From the NCBI GenBank assembly GCA_029721515.1, contig CM056559.1:15739001-15803000 (forward strand): 64,000 bases of DNA, in the 5' to 3' direction. This document shows, piece by piece, positions 55,200-64,000 of this stretch. Numbering within the stretch: position 1 is the stretch's first letter; every line of letters begins with the position of its first letter. This DNA comes from Synanceia verrucosa. Its lineage: Eukaryota > Chordata > Actinopteri > Perciformes > Synanceiidae. Both the position numbers and the translations under genes were made by a program. The notes below the pieces were generated by a model that worked only from the letters and a program-made list of their open reading frames with translations, searched no databases and was not told where the DNA came from.

Positions 55200-55960
55200 C
55201 TAAGAGTGAGAAACTTTCAAATAGAGAGGAATAAAGTAAAGCAAAGGTTTATTAATACTAAAATAAGTTAAAGAAAGAATGTAATTTCAGATAATTCCAG
55301 ATGGGAGTGGTCAGTTGAACACACACTGGACCCTCAACAGAGACCATAAAAACTCTCAGCAAGTCAGCTTCAGGTGCTGGTCTGAGCTCTCTCCTGCTGC
55401 ACTCCTTTTCACAGCTGCTCTGCACTTCTCTCTCTGGTCCACACGGAGAGAGGGAGAGTTGAGCCAGAGACAGAGACATACTGCTCTGCCATCAGGATGG
55501 CCACCACAGGCCCCACGCCTCATGCCATGATGAGACAGCCCCTCCACATCTTCAAACATGCTCCAAATATGACTAAAGACACTGAATCCTGCATCCAGAC
55601 CATCTCTCCTCCTGCTTTGTTCCTCTGCCCTGAACTAAAGTGTGAGGCAGCTCCTCTGCCAGAGACAGAGAGATGGAGATGGAGAACAATTCATACCGAA
55701 TAGTGTCAGCCGACCATGTCCAAAGATGACCAAAGATGTCCACAGATGTCCAAGAGAGCCACTGGTGATGAAGCGACTCGAGCTTAGGTCACCTCCGTGG
55801 CAGAGTTCCAGACAGAACCTACAGCCACTCCTCAGCAACACCTAAACACCTTAAATACACTAAATGCCAAATTGATTCAAGTTAAATTAGTTTACAAGGT
55901 TAATTGTATTGCACATTTATTAAACTTAATATCTTTAAGTTCAATTCACTTAAGTCTAAT
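55200..55960 (+). repeat. Unclassified repeat U, copy 3 (reverse orientation)
   Basis: Matches the reverse complement of 16550-17230 in copy 1: 'ACTGGACCCTCAACAGAGACCATAAAA' in part (55325-55350), the GATGTCCACAGATGTCCA minisatellite (55733-55755) and 'AGAGAGCCACTGGTGATGAAGC'. The outer third, with the CGCCACCCAG landmark, is absent or too diverged. Confidence 0.6.
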
Positions 55961-56489
55961 TTGACTTAATTCAAACTCACTTGTAATGTTCATTCATTTC
56001 CCCAGTTAATATCTTCAAGGTGTTGTGTGAACCTTTAAATGGTGGGGAAAAGACAAAGTGGCATCGCTTTTGTCTTTTATTTCACTTAAGAAATTTAAAT
56101 TACAGAAAAAATGCATTGTTTTAAAATTTAACTTAAACGTCACAACAAATTCCATCAAAATTATTTGTAGTGTGCAAAAAAGACTGAACTATAAGCTTCA
56201 AACTGTAGTAGAAAAATTCTTACCAAATTCAAATTCACAATTCTGCCACTGCTCACTTCTTACAATTGGAAGTGGCAGTATTGTGAAATTGGATATGGTT
56301 AACGCTTGTGCACCCCTCAAAATTACATCCAAATAATCCCCTCGTGTACATAAAAAGGCCATCTCATGAGAGTGCAATAAAAATGGAATACATAGATATT
56401 TTTTATTTTCACTGCATAAATCTGTTAATCAACTTCAGACTAATCTGTAGATATAAAGATTATTATAACTTTTCAAGTATTTTTGTATA
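55961..56489. other. Non-coding, no gene seen
   Basis: AT-rich, no motif. Confidence 0.5.
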
Positions 56490-56960
56490 ATCAACAGTTT
56501 ATTTTCAGACAAATACAAGTGACAATAAAAACAAATCAACAAGTAAAACCACAGAACAAAAAAGAAACACAAAAACACAAGCCACCACACTGACACCGCT
56601 CAGCAATCAATTACACATCAAGTACAGATCACAGACATCACACCAGCAGTTTAACCATCAGCTCACAGTCAGCCAGTCCATAAAGGGGCTCCATGTAGAC
56701 ATATATTGATCCAGTCTATCTAGTAGAGAATATGTCACCCTCTCATAAGCAGCTAGCTGTGCCATTGTTGTAGTCCATTCTTCATAAGGGGGTGGATGTT
56801 TTTTCCTCCAGTGTCTTAGTAATATCTGTTCAGCTGTGAGTGCCAAAATAATCCACCTTTTTCTCGAAACATGAAAAGTCTTTGTCCTGAAGCTCCGTGG
56901 TCGATCCCAAAATAGAGAGTTTTGCAGAAATATGGATCTTAATTGACCAATCCAATCCAT
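56490..56960 (-). pseudogene. L1-clade LINE ORF2, C-terminal end and 3' UTR
   Basis: The minus-strand frame 56960-56658 encodes 'ALTAEQILLRHWRKKHPPPY', 'WTTTMAQLAAYERVTYSLL' and 'STWSPFMDWL', the final segment of a fish L1 ORF2. An A-rich plus-strand 56500-56640 corresponds to a short 3' UTR. It is a different copy and region from the fragment at 930-1680, which ends further upstream in the protein. Confidence 0.75.
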
Positions 56961-57295
56961 AGATATAAACTTTAGTTATTATTCATAACATTACAAAAAT
57001 TCATAACTTTTATAAATAACAAAACATTAACATATCAAATTATGTCGACTTTCTGAACAGAACAGTGAGCGGGTATTACTAATGGTTATGGGGACATAAA
57101 TCTGTTCACACAGTCACATTGTGGGGACTCAAAGTCCTTATGGGGACAAAGTGCATGTCCCTATAATGTAAACAGTTACATTTTAGGCTGAAGACTTGGA
57201 AAACAATTAATGTTAGTGTAAGATTAGATTTTGATTAGGTTTAGGATTAGGATTACGTGGATACTGGTTATGGTTAGGAAATGAACATAATACCG
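56961..57295. repeat. GGGGAC / GGTTAGG-type fish repeat
   Basis: 57080-57160 has recurring 'TGGGGAC' words and 57200-57275 has AGGTTTAGGATTAGGATTA-type runs, a combination frequent in fish intergenic DNA. No gene. Confidence 0.45.
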
Positions 57296-57700
57296 CTTTC
57301 ACACTGAAATTAGCGTGTCAACACAGGTTTTTCTAAATCACGGCTCGGATCGGCATTTGGGCTCTTTCACTGTGCCAGCTGTGAACTGCTGCCTGTTTTT
57401 TCCTCTCTCCCATACGTCATCGCGTTGACAATGTCATCATTACAGATTTAAGTGCACCGGAATACTGCAAGGTAAACAGTGGACAGCACGGACATGAGCG
57501 AGTCACATGTTAACGTTGTTGTTTAGTGTGTTACAAATTTGTCCCTTGTACAAACCCAGCGCAGTATTAATACTAATACCAATGCATACTGCCATGATCA
57601 GTAAAAAAGGTGTGTCAGATCACTATACAAACTGCATGTAAACACGGTCGCATAGTTCACACCGGGATTCCCCGATCGGTGGGATCCCGAGAATGATGTC
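57296..57700. mobile_element. Possible non-autonomous DNA transposon
   Basis: Left side 'CGCTTTCACACTGAAATTAG' and right side 'GCATAGTTCACACCGGGATTCCCC' look like the TTCACAC-type ends of fish MITEs. Arms are too diverged to pair convincingly. Confidence 0.3.
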
Positions 57701-60700
57701 AGACTAATGTGATGCGTGTATCTGTGTGTGTCTGTGTGTATGTGTCTTTCTGAGGTGTGAATTTTCCCAGCATTGTGGATCCTTGGCTCAAAGAAGAACG
57801 CCAGTGCTCCTTTGATGTTTTTTTTTTCTCAGTCATATTCACACCACTATTTTATATCAGTGCCGATACACCAAGACAATTTTATGGGGTTCCACATGAT
57901 TATTGCTTTGCATTTTGTATGTAAGAAATCCAGGCTTTTATTGCAATTTCCCTGAAAAGTCATGTGCTGCCCCCTAGTAGTTAAAAGGTGTCATTCAATC
58001 GAAACTATATTTTTCCTTTATTTTGAAGGCAAATGCTTAGGATCACACTGATGTGAAATAGGATTGCAATTCAGGAGAGATGCTGATGAAACTATTTGTG
58101 ACGATCATACTCAGGGGCACATATATGCAAACCATGAGTCAGGGACAAGACTGATGACCAGTCAATATTTACCCAGCCGCCCTGCACCAAGCCAGTCTGC
58201 AGCCTGTTCCCAGCATGCTGTTATGTAGGATGTATGAATTGCACGTTGAACCAGCCCATCTTGCAATTATGGTGGTCAGATGCATTTATGAATCATAATT
58301 AATGTGTAGAGCCTACATTGAGATGGTGCTTTTATTGCAACATGAATGCAGTCGATTGCTGCTATAACATCAGGGAATCCGGCTATCACTGCAAATTGCG
58401 CTTTAATGTTGGCTTGTTCAACTGCATTGCAAATTTTATACGCCTACAATAAAGTGTCACTAATCAAAAAGTTTTCTTTCTTTCTTTCTTTTTAATTGTC
58501 TGGTTGTACGTGTGTGTGTGTGAATGAATACATGTAGTTTATGATAGGCTATAGAAAGTTTTAAAAGAATAAACTTTCCTGTAGTTTTAAATGCAGGTGC
58601 TTCAGTACTCTGCAACTGTGAGGGACTCTCATAACTCAGTGGAAATTGAAATTGAAGGTCACTTGACTTTAAAATATTCATACATTCACCAGTATCTATA
58701 GATTAGCAGAATTTACTTGGAATTGTGTAGTAATGGCATGTAACTTAGATTTTTTTTTCAGTGTATTCCAATTGAATATTTAATTGGATTTAAAATCTGG
58801 GCTAATAGTGTATGGGAGATCTGATTTGACAAAAACAGACTCTTTTCCTGCAGTTCAGCCAATCAGAGGTAACTAAGGCAGGTGTTTGGCTGAATTTCTA
58901 GAAATACGTGAAGAATGGGAGGTGTGGCATGAGTGTGTGTGAAAAGCATCATATGCGTGACTCTCACACCGATTCCATGACAGTTGGTGGCAAAGAGAAA
59001 CAAAGAGACACTCGTATTAATTGTAGCAGTTTGAGCTATGTTGCTGATCAACCACATACTACAACTCTGAGAAGGAGAGCAACAGAAGGCTTGGCAGCCT
59101 TTTGGGGATTGGCATTTCTTCTTTCTTTTGTTCTTCTCTATGTGCTTATTTCCATCCCTCTATCCCCTCTTTATTCATCTGGCTCTCTGTAAAGGTCCTG
59201 CTGTCAGCCTCCACCTGTCCCTGTCACAGTAAACAAAGACAACCAGGAGACACAGCACTGTGTTGTCTCCTGTCTCTGCCCTCTCCTCTCCCCTGCCTTC
59301 TTCTTTTACTTTCTTTTATTATGTCTCCTCTTGATATTCTCTCCTTCTGTCATTTCTCCCTTTATCTCTGTCACTCCCTTTCTTTCTCGCTTAGGCCTTT
59401 ATTTTTTTGTTCTTATTTCATTCCATGTCATCCATTTTCTTACTCACTCTGTTGTTTCAGTTTTAATGTCTTGGCCTTGTGACAGAGTTATATGATCACT
59501 GTCTTTGTTTGTATCTCCTTAAATCCCTTTTTCCTTTTACTATTGGCAGTCATTGGAACCATTGAATATTTCTGTAACTATTTTTCTCTCCTCTTATGTT
59601 GTGATTTGACCGTAATTGGAATCTCAGTGAGTGAAAAATGAGCTTTAATGTACAAAAGTGAAGACAGAGTTACATTCCACCTCCTTTTCTACTGTTAGGT
59701 CCAGATTTTTATATTCTAGCCTGGTTTACCATGTACAGAGCCTCAGCAGACTGCGAATGTCTGCATTATGCAAATCACTTCCTGCCCGCACAAACAAGCC
59801 AGGACCAATCAATGTCAATCCCCATTCCCTCGGCCAATCAATGTCATTTCCTCTCTTATAAAACTGTGTCTAATCGAAAGGTATTGTTCCCCGGGCCCTG
59901 CATGCCAAATCAAGAGGGCTATGAGAGGGTGTCTGAAATTCTCACATCACACGATGTAACACGTAAGTTCAAGAATCGGCAGTGTATACTGAGAGGAGAT
60001 GAAAGTGGACACAATGACTTAGGGAAACACTGATGAAAAAAAGAGACAAAAACAGAGAGTAGTCCAGTTCAGGAACTTTTGTCTTTCGAAAGAGCACTAC
60101 CTGAAGTCACCACTTTGTTCACCTTCCCACTTTCTCTGTTCATCTCTATTCCTTTTTCTGCTTCCAAAAAGTGATAAAGATGGCAGCAAGGTCACTTATC
60201 TTATTGTGGTTTGCTGACTTTGAATGTGTTTCATTGTGGTTGCAGACTATGGCTGTAATGGCTTGTGATATCGTTAAAATCGGCAAAGCTGGTTTTAATT
60301 GTTAGTGAATTGGCCTTTTATGACTAATGACACCTCTAATATGGGCTGCTTATACTATTTAATCAGTCATGTATGTATTTCGAACAACCTACACACTCTG
60401 CAGTGAGATCATGGGAGAGATGGGGAAAGTGAACACTGAATTATGGGATGGGGGACTATAGACACATACAGATATGATAGAATGGCTGTGACAGGTGCTC
60501 TGCCAGATGCAGTGAGCTAAAAAATATGAATAAAAAAATCATCCCATTTTTCTGTATTCGTTGCACATTTTGCAGCAAATGTACGGTTATGTTATGATTG
60601 TCAGTAACTTTGTAATTCTAATACCTAGATAGTAAGTGTGTGGATTCTGTGTTTCTGTTAATTTCCCAGAGGCATTTTCTCTGTATGGAGAACCCTCTGG

Positions 60701-61189
60701 TGAAGATTTTGCCCCAAATGTAAGGCCCAAACTCAACTCACACAAACTACTTTCTTGTGAAGAAAAGTCGACTGCATATGCATAGTCAATTTTGTGCATA
60801 CACGCTTTTCTCCGCCATATTTGGGATCTATCAAACCAAAACCTGTCAGGAAAAAATGTGTATATTTACTACCAGTCTGACCATGGTGTACCGTTTACAT
60901 GGTACTTTACATGCTTTTTGGAGATAGGGAATTTGCGACGCAGGTGCAGAGTTAGAGGATTGCAATCTGCAAGGGAGAGAGGAGGAGCATGGATATTCAA
61001 AAAAGCACAGATTCACCAATCATTTCCTCTATCAGACCCAATTAACGATAATAATAATGATAATAATAATAATAATAATAATAATGTAACTTATTTGTTA
61101 AGGCTTTTACAGGTGCCCTAATCACTTCACAATGGTAAAAAAAGAGAAATACATCAAATATTATTCCATTCCATTTGGTTTCTGCTGCT
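57701..61189. other. Long non-coding stretch
   Basis: No host exon or repeat family recognised. Simple repeats: (TTCT)n at 58472-58493 and (AAT)n at 61048-61085. Pyrimidine-rich tracts lie at 59110-59420. Confidence 0.45.
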
Positions 61190-61339
61190 TTGAACTGTAA
61201 TGATCCTCACTCACCAAATACAGCACACCATCAAACCAGATGCTAATGATTTATCATCATCAAGATGGTCATCAAGATGTGATCAAGCACACCTCTGTGT
61301 GCTGCAACTATATAAATATTGCTCCAAGCCCTGTGCGTA

Positions 61340-61545
61340 ATGGCACAGGATGGGCTGCTGGATGATCTGATGCGTGCAATTACGCACAACGACAGAGATG
61401 GTGCAGGGAGGATTTGTTAGGGAGCGGGTGATCCAGGAACAACAAGATCCGCTGGCCCATGATGATAACTGGCTAAACAGCTTTTAGAATCCCAAAAGCT
61501 TCGCTCTTTGTGCTGCTGATGGGTCCAGCATTGAAAAGGAGCCCC
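61340..61545 (+). pseudogene. Harbinger-like transposase, N-terminal fragment
   Basis: ATG at 61340 opens 'MAQDGLLDDLMRAITHNDRD'. After a frame change the text is 'FVRERVIQEQQDPLAHDDNW' (ATG 61398 frame, stop at 61485), and after another 'FRIPKASLFVLLMGPALKRS' in part. The RERV..DPLAH..W and F-R-[IL]-P-[KR] order is the usual start of fish Harbinger (HARBI1-like) nucleases. The DDE core is missing. Confidence 0.5.
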
Positions 61546-61683
61546 AACCAAGTTCACCACATCTGTGACCTCCAGCCACTCTGCAGTTTTTCGTTTGTTA
61601 CTAAGGCCGTTTCTGTGGCTGATAGATGAGATATGTTTAATTTCCAACATGATCCTGTGTTTCTCTGTTATGATTCTCGACAT
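61535..61683 (-). pseudogene. Harbinger Myb/SANT-like protein, N-terminal fragment
   Basis: The minus-strand frame from ATG 61683 includes 'NKRKTAEWLEVTDVVNLVG'. The NKRKTAEW..VTDAVN pattern is the beginning of the Myb/SANT-like DNA-binding protein encoded by Harbinger elements, which helps transposase reach DNA. It is cut near 61540 by the internal deletion. The frame continues only as antisense of the transposase fragment. Confidence 0.45.
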
Positions 61684-61894
61684 GTTCTCAGTTACACCTG
61701 TTGTTCTTGTTCCTCAATGAACCACAGGATGAATATGTATACTTATTTTAGACTAAAACTGAGGCAGTATAGGTGATTTTTCCTTCTTATGTGCTATATT
61801 TTACATAATTAAGAATAGTACAGTGAAGTATATTTGGCTTATAAGGAAAAGTATAAAGAAAAGTTTAAGACAGAGCACATAAATACAGAGTCTT

Positions 61895-62275
61895 AGAGCA
61901 TATTCACAACAGGAAGGGCCTTTAGTTCACTTGATTTGGTCCGGACCAATTTTTTATTTTTATTTTTTTAGTCTGGTTCGCTTTCACACTGTAATTAACT
62001 GCAACAGGACCAAAATTAACAAATGAGGTCGTTCAACCATTGGACGGTAAACGTGTGGGTGGGGTAAAGCAAAAAGCCCAAAGTGAAAGCAGGCTTACGT
62101 AAACAATGGAGACTTGTGTGCTGTTCTTGTTATCCTTACAGCAATATTGTATATATACAGTTACACCTTTTTGCAAAAATGTTTGAGCGTCAAGACCAGC
62201 TGAGTCCGTTTGCTTGGTCCGCACCTGAGTTCAAGTGATTGTATTCACACCAGCCAAAAAGGTCCGAACCAAGGG
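61895..62275. mobile_element. Possible TIR element with TTCACA / GGTCCG ends
   Basis: The left side has ATTCACAACAGG and TTTGGTCCGGACCAA; the right side has ATTCACACCAGCC and AGGTCCGAACC. These words mark a common fish non-autonomous DNA element, but clean terminal pairing was not found. Confidence 0.35.
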
Positions 62276-64000
62276 AGGAAATGAACAAGAGTAAAGTACA
62301 AATACTTAGTATATCTTGAGTACAGAATAATGTCAAGTCACTGACTTGGCAATCTATTGTAGCATGTTGGGGAAAGAGTGGGTGGAGACTTCCCAGCATG
62401 CCTCTGTGTTTTAATGTATGTGACTATTTATGGAAAGGTATTATCATGGATGTTATTACATGTGTTTGGGGTAGTTAACTGTTGTCTGTGGTGGCTGTTT
62501 ATTGGTCATGTTAATGCTTTTAGTGTCCCATGGTGTAAATGGACAGTTGCATCATGAGTGAGACTGGTAGTGAGGTTTATCATATTTTTGTTGTGTAATG
62601 TATGCATAATTGATAAAAATTAAGTTTTTTTTCAAAAATTAGTTTTTGCTCAGGGAACTGTAGCAGAAATCATACAGACTTAGAGCAAAGACCTGCCAAA
62701 GGACTTTTTTGTTTCCAACAAGCATACTGATCTGGGTGTCCGCTGACCTCACTCCCCAAATCCAAGAGCCATATGGCTACTTTATTTTCACGTGCTGATT
62801 TGCATTGATGTATGGTTGTGTTTGATTTATCAATGGAAATGGTGCATCAACACAGTTTGATAGATCTGAAAAGGGCATATATTTTTAGCGTGTACACCCC
62901 CTTTCAGATTTTCGGTGTACTTCAGATTTAGTCGTAGATTTACAGACGCTTTTTGATAAATGAGGCCCCAGTCTGTGTTGTGTTTCAAGCCCTGTCTTTA
63001 TTTTCCATATTTCTCTGTCCCTGTCCTCTGCATAATAATCTGGAAAAATGAAATGTCATAAACATTATTTTACAGTTCATGCTGCTTAAAATTTAAAAGC
63101 AGTGGGGTAGATGGGCAACAGCGTTGACTGTTTATCTTTTTGTTATTGCTGTGCGTAGTTATCTGTACTGCAAGTGCCACTAAGGATTAACCTAAACATA
63201 TTAAAAGCACGTTAAAATCAGCAAAGTGATCCAGCAAACTGAGAGATTAACTGTATTCAGAGGACTGAAGCCCCCTCTCAGATAAGTGGCTGCTGAAATG
63301 TATGACTGTTCTGTAAACAATAGTTCGTTCCTCTGTCTGAAATACCAAAGGGTATTCAAACAAGAACAATTACAGAATATGTAAAATCACTGTTTTAGGG
63401 CTAGGCAATGAGACAGTATTAACTTTCCGCACCATGCTGAAATCTGTCACAGAATGAGATACAAAATGATTCAGGGTAATAAATTCAGGTTTTGGGGGTT
63501 TCACGGTATCTGCACAGTGAGATGAACAAGAGTTTGACTTTGTATAATGTGGTTTTGAGTATGTAATTAAATGTTGTTTATTAGTGTGAAGAGAATGTTG
63601 CAATAATTCCCACTCCTATATCTTATTAGGCATTTAGTAACTGTAACGCCCTGTAGTTACACACACACAGTAATCCCCAATTTTTCCAGTTTATACATGA
63701 TAAACTATACCAGGTGAGCTTGTTTGTATTGTGTTGTCGTTCCTTATTTTCACCAGCAGAGGGCGCATCAGTCTCAAACAAAGCGCCACTCGCGGTCTGA
63801 GTTTCCTTGGTTTTTTTGCTCGTTTTTTTTTCCTCTCCCCTTTTTTTTTCACTGATGCCGATGAGAGCGGACAGGCTACAGCCAAGAGAGAGCAATAAGT
63901 GTTTAAACTAAATGAAAGAGGATAAAAATTATTTTTTTGTTGTAAGGCATCGATTCTGAGAAGCATCCGTGTGGTGAGGAGTTTGTTTTTGGGTTGTGAA
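62276..64000. other. Non-coding, no gene seen
   Basis: AT-rich sequence to the window edge. Minus-strand frames at 63626-63966 are lysine/arginine-rich products of low-complexity TTTTTTC tracts and have no family signature. Confidence 0.45.

Larger units (their letters stand above)
61190..61740. mobile_element. Collapsed Harbinger-type transposon
   Basis: Contains fragments of both Harbinger genes facing each other: transposase N-terminus (plus) and Myb/SANT-like protein N-terminus (minus), with everything between them deleted near 61545. A TATA-like TATATAAATA (61309-61318) precedes the transposase start. TIRs were not found. Confidence 0.5.

Noticed and set aside
56961..57295. Interstitial telomere
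   Set aside because: TTAGG-like words are irregular and interspersed; no TTAGGG tandem array.
59102..59482. 126-codon serine/leucine/phenylalanine-rich frame, possible membrane protein
   Set aside because: Encoded by pyrimidine-rich low-complexity DNA; no homology signature or gene context.
1..64000. CRISPR array, bacterial defence island or integrated prokaryotic element
   Set aside because: No spaced identical repeats, no operon-like gene packing; all recognised elements are eukaryotic.

Overview
This window is nuclear DNA from a ray-finned fish, probably a percomorph teleost. It is dense with fish-type mobile elements: L2/Rex1-group LINEs, Sushi-like and Gmr1-like Ty3/Gypsy elements, tRNA-headed SINEs, and Tc1, pogo/Tigger, hAT and Harbinger DNA transposons. 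Exons are compact and microsatellites frequent. Nothing looks prokaryotic: there is no operon, CRISPR array or plasmid feature. No host protein-coding gene, rRNA or functional tRNA could be supported. The window reads as an intergenic or intronic segment built up by nested insertions. Family names come from recognising motifs by eye; no database search was run.

Layout. 0-5.8 kb: L1 ORF2 remnant (minus), then a Rex1/L2-group LINE 3' end (plus) holding a SINE with a perfect target duplication. 5.8-8.2 kb: a SINE abutting an 865-bp terminal-inverted-repeat (TIR) element that still carries an exon with a P2X7-type cysteine motif, then a 172-bp hAT-like MITE. 8.2-11.5 kb: L2-like LINE copy A (minus), broken by a SINE and by a 1.3-kb unclassified insert. 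12.0-15.2 kb: a SINE with palindromic tail, a TIR element, and a Tc1 transposon inside a hAT fragment. 15.4-17.4 kb: unclassified repeat 'U', copy 1. 17.9-21.0 kb: Sushi-like Gypsy element with 5' LTR, gag, protease, RT/RNase H and the start of integrase, fused to a LINE 3' end. 22.7-24.85 kb: a modular percomorph repeat.

26.1-28.25 kb: a Gmr1-like retrotransposon reduced to RT/RNase H plus 3' LTR. 28.3-30.85 kb: SINE, minisatellite and a minus-strand Sushi-like pol fragment. 30.9-33.0 kb: U copy 2 with a hAT insertion. 33.0-41.25 kb: LINE copies B (minus) and C (plus) lie head to head and flank or interrupt a minus-strand pseudogene of a DUF7869-like (RNase H-fold, transposase-like) protein, whose N-terminal exons are at 41.26-42.0 kb. 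42.36-48.48 kb: a near-complete Gmr1-like LTR retrotransposon with integrase upstream of reverse transcriptase, a SCAN-like Gag and a tRNA-Pro primer site. 51.49-53.26 kb: a pogo/Tigger transposon with one long open transposase frame. 54.07 kb: Tc1-like remnant. 55.2 kb: U copy 3. 56.5 kb: L1 remnant. 61.2-61.7 kb: a collapsed Harbinger element. The rest is AT-rich sequence with simple repeats.

Most genes here are pseudogenes of selfish elements and do not cooperate in a pathway. The exception is the Tigger element, whose ORF, catalytic triad and TIRs all look preserved. The points most worth following are the Gmr1-like element, the DUF7869-like gene cut by a LINE, and the TIR element carrying a zinc-binding exon.
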